DNA from: Gemmatimonadota bacterium
GTDB lineage: Bacteria; Gemmatimonadota; Gemmatimonadetes; Longimicrobiales; Gaopeijiaceae
Length of the DNA: 64,000 bases
Direction of reading: 5' to 3'
Assembly (NCBI GenBank): GCA_022823365.1
Contig: JAJDXG010000035.1
Coordinates: 61,926-125,925 of the forward strand
The notes under the pieces: generated by a model
Seen by the model: only the letters and a program-made list of their open reading frames with translations
Databases searched by the model: none
Told to the model about the DNA's origin: nothing
Part shown: positions 18,537-27,283 of the stretch, in pieces
How positions within the stretch are numbered: the stretch's first letter is position 1
Layout of the letters: the number at the start of each line of letters is the position of its first letter
Translations under genes and position numbers: made by a program

Positions 18537-19340
18537 TCAGGCGCCATGCGCGCGCCCGGGTTGCGACCGGATCACCTCTTCCACGCCGCTCGCGGAAATC
18601 CGCCTCCGGGAGTTGCAGATGGCGGCCGCCTCAAGCACGTGCGCCAGTTCCCGGACGTTCCCGGGCCAGGCATACTCCACCAGGATCTCCTCGACGCGAA
18701 CCGGCAGCGCCTTCGTGCGCACGCCGTACTTCTCGATCAGGCGCTGGAGGAGCATGTGCGCCAGCACGGGAATGTCCCCGGGCCGCTCCCGCAGGGGCGC
18801 GAGAGCGATGCGGAGCACGGCGATGCGGTGGAACAGATCGGCTCGGAAGCCGCCGGCCGGCACCGCCTCCAACAGATCGCGCGAGGTCGCGCAGACGACC
18901 CGCACGTCCAGGGAGCGAAGCCGTTCATCCCCTACCCGGCGCACTTCGCGGTCTTCAAGCACGGTCAGCAGCTTCGCCTGCTGGGGCAAGGGAAGTTCCC
19001 CGATCTCGTCCAGAAAGAGGGTGCCGCCATCCGCAATCTCGAACAGCCCGCGCCTGCTCTCCACGGCACCGGTGAACGCGCCCCGGCGATGACCGAAGAA
19101 TTCGCTCTCGAACAGACCGTCCGGGATTCCGGCGCAATTGACGGGAACCAGCGGCGCGCCCCGGCGCGCGCTGTGCGCGTGGATGAGCCGGGCGGCAAGG
19201 CTCTTGCCGGTCCCGGTCTCTCCCGTGATGAGTACGGGAGCCGCCACGCCCGCCGCGCGCGCGATCAGATGTCGGACGCGTTCGATCTCGGCACTCTCCC
19301 CCAGCAGTTCCCGCTTGATGCTTTGCGCGATACCGAGCAT
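18537..19340 (-). CDS. Sigma-54 activator AAA+ protein lacking sensor and HTH domains
   Basis: A 267-residue enhancer-binding-type ATPase. It has Walker A GETGTGKS (40-47), the sigma-54 contact loop GAFTGA (87-92), Walker [10 protein letters not shown] (109-116), the arginine-finger region FRADLFHRI and the sensor [15 protein letters not shown]. Nothing precedes the AAA+ domain but about 20 residues, and the chain ends shortly after sensor II, where a Fis-type helix-turn-helix normally follows. It should therefore drive sigma-54 promoters from solution, with any signal coming through a partner. GGGGGG lies just before ATG 19340. rpoN is not in the window. Confidence 0.88.
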   Translation of the reverse strand: MLGIAQSIKRELLGESAEIERVRHLIARAAGVAAPVLITGETGTGKSLAARLIHAHSARRGAPLVPVNCAGIPDGLFESEFFGHRRGAFTGAVESRRGLFEIADGGTLFLDEIGELPLPQQAKLLTVLEDREVRRVGDERLRSLDVRVVCATSRDLLEAVPAGGFRADLFHRIAVLRIALAPLRERPGDIPVLAHMLLQRLIEKYGVRTKALPVRVEEILVEYAWPGNVRELAHVLEAAAICNSRRRISASGVEEVIRSQPGRAHGA

Positions 19341-19518
19341 CGTCCCCCCAGGCACGTCATCCGGTGCACTTCACCACCCTTCCGTGACAAAGCTCGCTCA
19401 CGCGGACGGGCGTTGGGATGGCAGCCGGGGATGACCGGTGGGCTTCTGCGCGAACGGGGTCGGGACGGGGATCGGCTCAGGACGTGCGGGGCGGACCGAC
19501 TCCGGACCTGGAGCGGCG

Positions 19519-19734
19519 CTACTTGTACCGATAGGTGATGCGTCCCTTGGAAAGGTCGTAGGGAGACATCTCGCACTTGACCCGGTCGCCTTCCAGCACG
19601 CGGATGTAGTGCTGACGCATCTTGCCGGAGAGATAGGCGTGGATCTGGTGTCCGTTCTCGAGACGGACACGGAAGGTGGCATTGGGGAGAACTTCGACTA
19701 CGGTTCCTTCGATTTCGATCGCCTGTTTTGCCAA
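19519..19734 (-). CDS. infA: Translation initiation factor IF-1
   Basis: A 71-residue S1/OB-fold protein that binds the 30S A site during initiation. The whole chain matches the family: [40 protein letters not shown] and the end [11 protein letters not shown]. Length is the usual 71-72. It stands alone rather than in the ribosomal-protein operon and diverges from the zinc-ribbon gene. Confidence 0.97.
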   Translation of the reverse strand: MAKQAIEIEGTVVEVLPNATFRVRLENGHQIHAYLSGKMRQHYIRVLEGDRVKCEMSPYDLSKGRITYRYK

Positions 19735-19821
19735 AAGCGGGCCTCTTATCGTGACAAGGGGGAGGGCGTCTCAGCCGAGCCCCGTGACGCGACGCCTGCC
19801 GCGCAGGGGAGTTGGGCCGCC

Positions 19822-20016
19822 ATGAATTTCACATCCGGGGAAGAGCGTCTCCTCAAGGGGCGCCTGGACGGCGGCGAGCCGCTTCTCTGCCCGAGGTGTC
19901 GATCAGCTATGGTTCGGCGCGATGTGCGTCCACGCTCCGATGTCTCGTACGTGCGCGACCGCGTCTGGTTGATGTGCGAGCGGTGCCGGCGCACCGCGGT
20001 GCTCGAGCGGAAATAA
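19822..20016 (+). CDS. Small zinc-ribbon protein, 64 aa
   Basis: Two Cys pairs, CPRC (23, 26) and CERC (52, 55), frame a short basic segment and would bind one Zn2+. The N-terminal 20 residues are helical and charged. No signal peptide. It may bind nucleic acid or protein; no closer family is recognised. It diverges from infA, with 87 nt between the two starts. Confidence 0.65.
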   Translation: MNFTSGEERLLKGRLDGGEPLLCPRCRSAMVRRDVRPRSDVSYVRDRVWLMCERCRRTAVLERK

Positions 20017-20098
20017 CGGCTCCGCGCCCGTGCCTCGCCTCCGGCCTCGACCCCGAAGGCGCTCCGGTTCCGATCTCGAAGGGGCACCAGCGACAACG

Positions 20099-22531
20099 CT
20101 ACAGCCGGAACCGGTAGCTCACTTTCGCGAAGAGGCCGTCCGCCTGGGGCCTCATACGCTGGAATCGGAAGGCGCCCGTGTCCTCCATCTCGCGCGAGTA
20201 GCCGACGTACATCACCGTGCCCGGTGAAGGCTCGTAGCTCAGCAGCACCTCGACGTGGACGTCGTGTCCGATGGATGTCGACAGTGCGCTGCATGCATCC
20301 GCCGGGCAGTATTCGAGCGGAAGTCCGCTAACCGGGTGCAGCAGCGGCTCCTGATCGCGGTGGGCGTACTCGATGATGCTCCGCAGGAAGAGCGCCTTGG
20401 TGAACTGATACTGGGCCCTGATGCGCGGAATCGTGGCCGATGAATAACGGCCCCCGCCACGCTTGCGGATGAGGGTCTCGTGGTTGACCCCGACTTCCGC
20501 CTGCAGGGAGGTGAAGGGATAGAGGTTGAGGCTCACGCTGCCGGAATATTGCTCCGCGGTTTCGATGGGCACGTCGAGCGTTCGGTAGAACAGGGGCGTC
20601 TCCCCCCAGCTGAAGCGGATGTTGCCGCGCACCTTGCTCCAGGAGCTGGCCATCAGGAAGAAGCTGCCTCCGTACAGGCCCTTGAAGTGCGACTGGCTCA
20701 CCGAGAGCGGGGACAGCATGTCCGATGGCTCACGCGTGAAGAGCCCCCCGTAGTCGCTCGCGGGGAAGAAGAAGTCGGTGCGCGTACCCGTCAGGAACAG
20801 AGTGATGTTGTTGCGGAACGAGGCCGTGCCCGTGAGCCGGATTTCGCTCTCCTCGGTCTTGCCGCCGTCCCAGAAGGTGTCGTGGTCCCAGAGCGTGCGC
20901 ACGGAGAGCGACGGCCCCCAGCGCTCGATCAGATCCCCCGGACGCCCGATGCTGTTGAGCGAGACGTTCCCCTGCATCTGCGTCAGGCCGACGCGCCGGA
21001 TGAACCCGCTGCCGGCTTCGAACGCGGGTTCGAGGTTCTCGAACTCGCCGTTGAACGAGAAGGTTCGTCCGGTGCGCGCGAAGCTGGCGGAGGTCAGCGA
21101 ACCCCATTCCGAGCCGCCCTCGCTCAGGCCCCGGACACTGCCCGCTCCAATGAGCTGCAAGGTGTAGCGGCCTCCCATCACCAGGCGCGTATCGGCGCTC
21201 ATGACGCGGTTGAAGACGTCGGTGGAACGGGTACGGTCGGTGTAGGTCAGCCCGAAGGTCGAGCTGGTCCCCAGGTCGCGCCGCAGACGCACCAGATTCA
21301 CGACGGCGTCGTTGGCGGAGCTACTCGACGCGACCTGGTCGACGGCGCCCATGTAGCCGACGTTGAAGCTCCCCACCTTCCCGGTGATCTTCGCGCCCGC
21401 GATCGGATCCACGACCGAACGGGTGTAGACGAGCTGCTTGGGCAGCTGGAAGATGTCCATTCCCTCGAGGAAGAACGGACGCTTCTCGGGGAAGAAGAGG
21501 GCGAAGCGCTCGTTGACCGCGATCTGGCCCGCGTCGGCTTCGACCTGGCTGAAGTCCGGGTTGTAGGTACCGTCGAGGGTCAGGTTGGAAGTAAGCCCGT
21601 AGGTCGTGTAGAAGCCGAAGTCGCCGACGGGATCGTCGTGCTGGAAGGCGTCCGCGTCGGAGTCGTACGTGCCGAGGCGCTTGCCGGTCGCGACCGGATT
21701 GATTTCGAGGAACAGGCCGGGATCCAGATCCTGAAGTTCGTCCAGTGTTCCGGACTGCTCGAGCTGGTTGGCCCTGTCGCGCGAGAGCGGCGCCCAGGAC
21801 TGCTGATAGCCGGTGCGCTGCACCCGGCGCATGATGTTGATGCCCCATGACTGCAGGGGCACGTTCTGAAAACGAATGCTCTTGAACGGGATGCGCATTT
21901 CGACCGTGTACCCCTGGTCGTCCAGGCGCCCGTCCGACTCCCAGATGAAGTCGGGGTTGTAGTCCACCGGCGGAGGCCCGAACCCGCCGCCCCGGCGTCC
22001 GCCACCCCCACCGCCGCCTCCTCCGCGGCCACCACGGCCCCCACCGCCGCCGCCCTGGCCACCCTCGACCCAGATCCCATCCTGCTGCACGCCGTAGGCG
22101 TTGACCATGAAGTTGTAGGCGCGCCGGCGATCGTTGAAGGTGTCGAGCACGACGCGAATGTAGTCGTCGGCCCGGCCCCAGCTGTCACGCTCGCTGAGGG
22201 AGGCGCGAACCCCGCCGGGATCGCTGTCCCAGGCGCGAACCCCGAAGTAGATGGCGTCGTCGCTTACCAGCACCAGCGCTTCGGTCGGCTGCACTGCAGG
22301 AATGCCCTCGACCGGATCGTACTGGCTGAAGTTGCGCAGCAGGGCCGCGCCTTCCCAGGCTGCGTCGTCGAGCCTGCCGTCGATGTTGATGTCCGGGTCT
22401 TCAAGCCGCGGCGTCACGATCTCGAGCTGTCCTGCGGCGCCATCGTATTCGGCGACCGCGGGCGGGCGCTCGGGCACGTCGCCCTGGGCAGGCGCGAGAA
22501 TGGCCTGTACGGCGAGCAGCTTGAGAATCAT
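20099..22531 (-). CDS. DUF5916 outer-membrane protein with CBM9-like N-terminal domain
   Basis: An 810-residue envelope protein. After a short signal sequence, residues about 35-220 read as a carbohydrate-binding-family-9-like sandwich (PDINIDGRLDDAAWEGAALL, DAIYFGVRAWDS, YIRVVLDTFNDRRRAYNFMV, YTVEMRIPFKSIRF), the usual start of DUF5916 proteins. The remainder is a beta-barrel with alternating aromatic strands ending in FAKVSYRFRL, a terminal-aromatic-type outer-membrane signature. A Gly/Arg-rich loop interrupts the sandwich at about 158-185. Ligand unknown. The gene stands alone; no SD is obvious at ATG 22531. Confidence 0.88.
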   Translation of the reverse strand: MILKLLAVQAILAPAQGDVPERPPAVAEYDGAAGQLEIVTPRLEDPDINIDGRLDDAAWEGAALLRNFSQYDPVEGIPAVQPTEALVLVSDDAIYFGVRAWDSDPGGVRASLSERDSWGRADDYIRVVLDTFNDRRRAYNFMVNAYGVQQDGIWVEGGQGGGGGGRGGRGGGGGGGGGRRGGGFGPPPVDYNPDFIWESDGRLDDQGYTVEMRIPFKSIRFQNVPLQSWGINIMRRVQRTGYQQSWAPLSRDRANQLEQSGTLDELQDLDPGLFLEINPVATGKRLGTYDSDADAFQHDDPVGDFGFYTTYGLTSNLTLDGTYNPDFSQVEADAGQIAVNERFALFFPEKRPFFLEGMDIFQLPKQLVYTRSVVDPIAGAKITGKVGSFNVGYMGAVDQVASSSSANDAVVNLVRLRRDLGTSSTFGLTYTDRTRSTDVFNRVMSADTRLVMGGRYTLQLIGAGSVRGLSEGGSEWGSLTSASFARTGRTFSFNGEFENLEPAFEAGSGFIRRVGLTQMQGNVSLNSIGRPGDLIERWGPSLSVRTLWDHDTFWDGGKTEESEIRLTGTASFRNNITLFLTGTRTDFFFPASDYGGLFTREPSDMLSPLSVSQSHFKGLYGGSFFLMASSWSKVRGNIRFSWGETPLFYRTLDVPIETAEQYSGSVSLNLYPFTSLQAEVGVNHETLIRKRGGGRYSSATIPRIRAQYQFTKALFLRSIIEYAHRDQEPLLHPVSGLPLEYCPADACSALSTSIGHDVHVEVLLSYEPSPGTVMYVGYSREMEDTGAFRFQRMRPQADGLFAKVSYRFRL

Positions 22532-22751
22532 GGGAGATGAGCCCTTTCGGATGACACCTGGCTTGTGGCAAGGACGCGGCGAACGCCGCCTCGGGACGGT
22601 ATGACGCCGTGCGCGCGCAAGCCCGGTAACCTAACTCCCTGGACACGCAGCCGGGAAGCAGTGTTGACACGCGGGGCCCGAAATGGCTTCGTTTGCAGTT
22701 GCGCCGACCCCGGCTTTCCGGGGGCGCGCCACATCTGGATACCGGCCGTAG

Positions 22752-22824
22752 TGGGGTGTAGCTCAATAGGCAGAGCGCCTGGCTGTTAACCAGGAGGTTG
22801 GAGGTTCGAGCCCTCCCGCCCCAG
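22752..22824 (+). tRNA. tRNA-Asn (anticodon GTT)
   Basis: A 73-nt cloverleaf. The acceptor stem 22752-22758 pairs with 22817-22823, including one T-G pair; the anticodon stem CCTGG/CCAGG encloses loop CTGTTAA with GTT at 22785-22787; the T arm is GGAGG-TTCGAGC-CCTCC. G22824 is the discriminator base and no CCA is encoded. Confidence 0.97.
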
Positions 22825-22844
22825 TCGGTTCCAATCCTGAGTGC

Positions 22845-22867
22845 CGACAACCCGGAGATGGTTGTCG
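22845..22867. other. Short hairpin between tRNA-Asn and the BlaR1-like gene end
   Basis: An 8-bp perfect stem (22845-22852 with 22860-22867) around a 7-nt loop, 20 nt after the tRNA. No T run follows. It may help end the tRNA transcript or the opposing BlaR1-like transcript. Confidence 0.4.
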
Positions 22868-22876
22868 TTCCGGATG

Positions 22877-25303
22877 TTACGGGCTTCGCGAGATATCGCC
22901 CTCGGCCATTCTGTACATCCTGCCGTCAGCGATGAACGTGATCGGGATGGCGATCCAGACCGGCACGGGCTCGTCCACGTCCAGCGCCGGTGTGAATCGC
23001 ATGACGCGGGCGGCGCGGAGAGCTGCTTCGTCGAGCGGATCGTGGCCTGACGACCGGCCAACGACGGCGTTCTGCACCACACCTGCCACGTCGACGAAGA
23101 TCTGCACGTGGACCGTGCCTCCGATCCGCGCATCCCGAAGCAGCGCAGGGTACTCGTCGTCGATTGCCTGCTGGACCTCTTCTTCGTTGATGAGGTTGGG
23201 CGGTACCGTGTAGAGCGTGGCGGTCGGGGTGTCGGCCACGGGGGCGCCGGGCGCGGGTTCGTCCAGGTTGAGCGCGGGCGTGAACTGGAACACGTTCGCA
23301 ACCCGAAGGGCAGCCTCGTCGAGCGTTGCGTGACCCGGAGGGTACTCTCTCTCGAGGGCCCGCTGGACCTCCCGAGGGGCCAGGTCGGGTCGCACCGTGT
23401 AGCGAGGAGTCATCGGCTCGCGCCCCAGGTCTGCCGGCGGAAGTTCCGACGGGGCGGCCACCCGGACTTGCTGATCGGCGGCTTGCGCCTGGGCATCGCG
23501 CGTCTGACGCGCCGCCAACTGCAGGTCGTCGCGTAACTCACGGGTCTGGAACGTGATCGGGATGGTGATCCACACGGGCACCACCGCATCCTCGTTGAGC
23601 GCCGGGGTGAACCTGAAGACGCGGGCAACCCGCAAGGCAGCCTCGTCGAGCGCCTCGTGGCCGGAGGGCTGGGCGACGAGGACCTGTTGCACTACGCCCT
23701 CGGCGTCGATGAAGAAGTACACGTTAACGGTCCCCCCGATTCCCGCGTCCCTCAGTATCGGGGGGAATTCTCTTTCGAGCGCCCGCTGGACTTCCCCCTC
23801 GTTCAGCAGGTTGGGACGCACCGTGTAGGGGGTGAAGGTCGGTGCGTCCGCCAGGGACGCCTCTTGTGGCACGTCCGAGTCCGCTGGGCGATTGCCCGGA
23901 TCGGCGGCCCGTTCACGCAGGATGCGGTTGGCGATTTCCTTCAACTCTTCAGGCAAGTCTGCCGGGAGATCGCCGGGGTCGTCCACTTGTCCGCGGAAGA
24001 TGCTGTCGAAGACCTGGCGCAGCTCCTCAGGCACCGGCGCGGTGCCGTCCGAGGCCGCGGCGCGCGTGGTGAACGTGATGGGGATGGCGATCCACACCGG
24101 GACGAGTTCGTCCATGTCGAGCGCTGGGGTGAACCGGAAGACACGAGCAACCCGCAGGGCCGCCGAGTCGAGCTCTTCGTGGCCGGAGGTCCCGGCTATG
24201 AGAACCCTCTGCACTACGCCCTCGGTGTCGATGAAGAAGTGCACGTTGGCGGTGCCGGCGATGCCCGTGTCCCTGAGTTCGGGAGGATATTCGGCCTGCA
24301 GGGCCTGCATGACCTCCCGCTCGTTCACCAGATCGGGACGCACCGTGTAGGGGGTGGGGGTCGGTTCCGCCATCAGGTCGACCAGCTCGTCCGACACCGG
24401 TCCACCCTCTCCGCGAATCCGCGGGAACAGGACCGCCAGCGTCACGACGGCCGCGGCGCCCAGCAGGAGAAGCGATGCCTGGATGCGTCGCGCGCGCGGC
24501 ATCTTCTCCACCAGCCTGCGGATGCGACGCTCGAGCTGCGACCGCCCCTCGGACAGCGACACGAGCGCCAGACGATGGAGCCCGTTGCGTCCGGCGCCGA
24601 CGCGCAGGAGCAGGTTCCCGTAGGCGTGGCGGCGTCCGGGCATCCGGCGTATCACCCTTCGGTCGCAGTCCAGTTCGACGGCGAGATTCAGACGATGGCG
24701 CTGAAGCCAGAGAGCGGGATTCCAGGGAAAGACGAACAGGGGCAGCGTCATCAGGAAGCGGAGCCGGGCGTCGCCGGCACGAATGTGCTCCTCTTCGTGC
24801 GCGAGAATCAGTCTCTGCTCGTCGGAGCCGATTGCGCGGACCCACGCCGGCAGGACGACGCGGGGCCGCAGGAGGCCGACGATGGTCGGGCCGGTATCCC
24901 GGGACCAGAGCACGGTGCGATGGCCCAGGGAACCGGGCTGCCACGACCTTCCCTCTCGCACCAGGCGCGCGAAGGCGAACAGCACCGTCACCACGAGCAG
25001 CGAGGAGAGCACCACCCAGCCCAGCACGAGGAGATCGTCGAGGGAGCGGAGCAGCGAATCGCGGGCGACCGTCACCGCCAGCGGCTCGAGCAGGGGAGGC
25101 GCGTAGCCCGGTGGAGGAGCCGCCTGCTCCGGTGTCCCGCCCGGAAGCCGCAGCACCGACAATGCCGTCGTCGCTGCTCCGGCGACGATCCAGACCCATC
25201 GCGTCGGGCGGCCGTAGACGGTGAGGAGCCTCTCGGCCGCCAGGCCCGCGATCAGGAACAGTACGCCGATGCCGGCCGACCAGAGCATCCATGCGGCAAT
25301 CAT
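22877..25303 (-). CDS. BlaR1-like M56 metallopeptidase with multiple TonB-C-type repeats
   Basis: An 808-residue inner-membrane protein. The N-terminal part has four membrane helices and the M56 zinc protease with HEEEH at 169-173 in LILAHEEEHIRAGD, as in antibiotic sensors BlaR1/MecR1. After the last helix (SLLLLGAAAVVTLAVLF, about 277-293) come periplasmic repeats like the TonB C-terminal domain: 318-412, 491-585, a shortened copy 633-685, and 696-790, instead of a penicillin-binding domain. Each holds PYTVRP-N/D-L, GGT-V-x-V, D-x-EGVVQ and ALRVARVFRFTPAL. The start overlaps the repressor stop (ATGA). It probably senses envelope or ligand state and cleaves the BlaI-like repressor. Confidence 0.9.
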   Translation of the reverse strand: MIAAWMLWSAGIGVLFLIAGLAAERLLTVYGRPTRWVWIVAGAATTALSVLRLPGGTPEQAAPPPGYAPPLLEPLAVTVARDSLLRSLDDLLVLGWVVLSSLLVVTVLFAFARLVREGRSWQPGSLGHRTVLWSRDTGPTIVGLLRPRVVLPAWVRAIGSDEQRLILAHEEEHIRAGDARLRFLMTLPLFVFPWNPALWLQRHRLNLAVELDCDRRVIRRMPGRRHAYGNLLLRVGAGRNGLHRLALVSLSEGRSQLERRIRRLVEKMPRARRIQASLLLLGAAAVVTLAVLFPRIRGEGGPVSDELVDLMAEPTPTPYTVRPDLVNEREVMQALQAEYPPELRDTGIAGTANVHFFIDTEGVVQRVLIAGTSGHEELDSAALRVARVFRFTPALDMDELVPVWIAIPITFTTRAAASDGTAPVPEELRQVFDSIFRGQVDDPGDLPADLPEELKEIANRILRERAADPGNRPADSDVPQEASLADAPTFTPYTVRPNLLNEGEVQRALEREFPPILRDAGIGGTVNVYFFIDAEGVVQQVLVAQPSGHEALDEAALRVARVFRFTPALNEDAVVPVWITIPITFQTRELRDDLQLAARQTRDAQAQAADQQVRVAAPSELPPADLGREPMTPRYTVRPDLAPREVQRALEREYPPGHATLDEAALRVANVFQFTPALNLDEPAPGAPVADTPTATLYTVPPNLINEEEVQQAIDDEYPALLRDARIGGTVHVQIFVDVAGVVQNAVVGRSSGHDPLDEAALRAARVMRFTPALDVDEPVPVWIAIPITFIADGRMYRMAEGDISRSP
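22934..24352 (-). repeat. Three full and one internally deleted TonB-C-type repeats
   Basis: Repeat units of about 285 nt at 24068-24352, 23549-23833 and 22934-23218, plus a copy of about 160 nt at 23249-23407 that jumps from EREYPP straight to GHATLDEAALR and so lacks the central beta-strand part. The full copies are clearly similar at protein level, which points to tandem duplication inside one gene. Confidence 0.85.
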
Positions 25304-25674
25304 CGTCGCTCCTCCTTCTCAAGTCGCTCGTCAAGCAGCTTGCGCAGACGCCTGATGGTCTGCGCGGAAAGGCGTTCGTCGGAGACCAGGTTGGCCACGA
25401 GCATCTCCGTGGACCCTGAGTAGACCTTTTCGCGGAGCCGGTCGAGCACCGACCGGCCGGCCTCCCGGCGCTCGAGCAGCGGATGGTAGCGGTGCGCCCG
25501 CCCCTCCCTCTCGTGGCCGACGAGGCCCTTCGACTCCAGGATGCGCAGGACCGTGAGCACGGTGGTGTAGGCCAGGTCGTCGTCCAGTTGGGCGACGACT
25601 TCCGCCACCGTGCCGGATCCCAGGTCCCACAAGACCGACATGACGTCCATTTCGCGGGCGGTGAGCGCTGTCAC
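25300..25674 (-). CDS. BlaI/MecI-family transcriptional repressor
   Basis: A 124-residue winged-helix repressor. LTAREMDVMSVLWDLGSGTV is the family's opening, followed by the recognition helix region AYTTVLTVLRILESKGLV and the wing GHEREGRAHRYHP; the C-terminal half is the helical dimerisation domain, with a likely cleavage site left to the M56 protease. It is transcribed with the BlaR1-like gene (ATGA overlap). Dyads with ACTA-N6-TAGT lie about 95-145 nt upstream and are the expected operators. Since no beta-lactamase gene is seen, the regulon may be the pair itself or distant genes. Confidence 0.95.
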   Translation of the reverse strand: MTALTAREMDVMSVLWDLGSGTVAEVVAQLDDDLAYTTVLTVLRILESKGLVGHEREGRAHRYHPLLERREAGRSVLDRLREKVYSGSTEMLVANLVSDERLSAQTIRRLRKLLDERLEKEERR

Positions 25675-25766
25675 GGATTCCTCCTAGGGGGCCAGGGCCG
25701 TGCGCGCCGGGTACTGTGGGTGGCCACTCGTCCGGTTCGGCAGGCACTTTCTTCTTCAGGGGCAGA

Positions 25767-25819
25767 TACTAATGATGTAGTAGCATGATAGTTGCCGGCT
25801 TGTCAACTACAGACTTAGT
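25767..25819 (-). promoter_or_regulatory. Promoter with two BlaI-type operator dyads
   Basis: Two inverted repeats share the pattern ACTA-N6-TAGT: 25767-25782 (TACTA-ATGATG-TAGTA, perfect over 16 bp) and 25806-25819. A further dyad TAGTTG-N9-CAACTA (25789-25809) links them. On the minus strand TTGACA (25806-25801) makes a good -35, with a -10 candidate TACTAC or CTACTA 17-18 nt later that falls inside the first dyad, so a bound repressor would block the promoter. Confidence 0.75.
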
Positions 25820-25860
25820 AGCACTGCTCGGCCTCGGATCCGCTGGGTCGCTGTTCGGGA

Positions 25861-25902
25861 CAGAAAACCGGGCCGCGAGGGCGACCAACCCCCGCGGCCC
25901 GG
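25861..25902 (-). terminator. Rho-independent terminator after the SusD gene
   Basis: A GC-rich 10-bp stem (25868-25877 with 25893-25902) is followed on the minus strand by TTTTCTG. It lies 22 nt past the SusD stop. Confidence 0.88.
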
Positions 25903-25923
25903 ATTTGTCCTGTTCCGCCCGAT

Positions 25924-27270
25924 TCAGCTGATCGGCGGGACGTTGGGATTACGGTCGCGCTCCGACGTCGGGATGTCGAGGCAGAACGACCTGGACTGGC
26001 GGGTGAACATGTTGGTGCGGGAGCCCGGTGCGAACGCCGTGTTCTCCCAGTCGGGCGTGTCCAGGGCGCCCGGCGTGTTGTTCGCGGCCCAGCGGCGCTC
26101 GTCGGTAAGCCGGCGCCCCTCGAGCCAGAGCTCGATGTAGCGCTCGCGCTTCAGGAAGGTCCAGGCTTCCTCCAGGCTCATCGCGACCCAAGGTGCGAGC
26201 GGCTCGCCCGTAGTGTCGCTGATGTTGCGCGTGCGCACCTTGTTGATCAGCGTCATGGCCGCCTGCCAGTTCCCGGAATTGAGCTGGGCCTCGGCCTCCA
26301 CAAGCCGCATCTCCCAGCCGCTCACGAGGCGCTGGTCATCGTTGCGGCTGTTGTACTTGGCCTGGTTCTTCCACTCCACCTGGCCGTACGTGTCGAGGCT
26401 GGCCGTGGCATAGGGAATGCCGGGATCGTCGAACCAGGGCGTCCGGGGATCGCCCGTTTCGGTGTAGTAGTCGTCGAAGAACGTGTAGATCACCGAATAC
26501 GACCCCGCCGGCTGGCGCGCGTTGGCCTCGAAGAGGGTGTTGTAGTACGCCTGGGTCTCGTCGTCGTAGTTGATCCAGAAGACGTAGTCGTCGGGGATCG
26601 TCGCCGCGTCCGACGCAGCAGCGCTCCAGTCGCCCATCCAGGCGTGGGCGGCTGCCCGGCCGCCGCGCGCCGCATGGGTCTCGTCGGGGGTCGAGGCGAA
26701 CCCGAGCGCGGCCGTGAAGCTGTCGATGGCGCGGTTGAAGTTCCCCTGCGATCCCTGCTCATAGGTGCCGGGCGTGGTGTCGTCCGGGTCCGTTGGACCG
26801 AGGACCGCGTCGCACCACCATTCTCCCATGGTGCGGTAGGTGAAAGCGTTCCAGAGGTACGCCTGATACAGCATGTTGCTGGGTGCGCCCACATCCGTGA
26901 AGCGCTTGATGGCTGTCTCGGTGATGAAGCGTGCCTGCACCCCGTCGTTCCAGAAGCCGCCGAAGCTGCCCGGCAGGATGTGCCCCGCCTGGGTGATGGG
27001 ATCGTGCCCCATGAAGCCGGTCTGGCCACCGGGGAAAAGCTCGCGGCCCACGATGGCGTTGGTGTAGGTCCCGTAGCTCACCAGCTCCGCCAGACGGCGA
27101 ACGCCCCCGTTGATCAGCCCCTGCTGTGACGCGGGCTGGGCCAGGAATTCGTCCTGGATGGGGCCCGGGTTGGTCACCTCGCAGCCCGATGCGGCAACGG
27201 CGGCGATTCCGGCAACGAGAATGACCGTGGTCGAACGTATTCGGATCCTTCTGTCTCTCTTTTCGTTCAT
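25924..27270 (-). CDS. SusD/RagB-family nutrient-binding lipoprotein
   Basis: A 448-residue outer-membrane lipoprotein: signal TVILVAGIAAVAASGC with lipobox Cys30. The mature start CEVTNPGPI is typical of SusD-like proteins, as are the TPR-like helices (YLWNAFTYRTMGEWWCDAV, RGGRAAAHAWMGDWSAAASD) and the C-terminal SusD signature MSLEEAWTFLKRERYIELWLEGRRLTD in form. It forms the lid on the SusC-like transporter, whose gene ends 13 nt upstream. Substrate unknown; SusCD pairs of this phylum take up peptides or glycans. The terminator at 25861 closes the unit. Confidence 0.93.
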   Translation of the reverse strand: MNEKRDRRIRIRSTTVILVAGIAAVAASGCEVTNPGPIQDEFLAQPASQQGLINGGVRRLAELVSYGTYTNAIVGRELFPGGQTGFMGHDPITQAGHILPGSFGGFWNDGVQARFITETAIKRFTDVGAPSNMLYQAYLWNAFTYRTMGEWWCDAVLGPTDPDDTTPGTYEQGSQGNFNRAIDSFTAALGFASTPDETHAARGGRAAAHAWMGDWSAAASDAATIPDDYVFWINYDDETQAYYNTLFEANARQPAGSYSVIYTFFDDYYTETGDPRTPWFDDPGIPYATASLDTYGQVEWKNQAKYNSRNDDQRLVSGWEMRLVEAEAQLNSGNWQAAMTLINKVRTRNISDTTGEPLAPWVAMSLEEAWTFLKRERYIELWLEGRRLTDERRWAANNTPGALDTPDWENTAFAPGSRTNMFTRQSRSFCLDIPTSERDRNPNVPPIS

Positions 27271-27283
27271 CGTTCAGCCCTCC

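Noticed and set aside
24027..25334. A 435-codon minus-strand frame overlapping the BlaR1-like gene
   Set aside because: Same strand, different frame; the BlaR1 frame holds HEEEH, membrane helices and repeats, this one only Arg/Gly-rich sequence.
25300..25674. Beta-lactam resistance locus
   Set aside because: BlaI and an M56 protein are present, but no beta-lactamase or penicillin-binding sensor domain is found, so resistance is not claimed.
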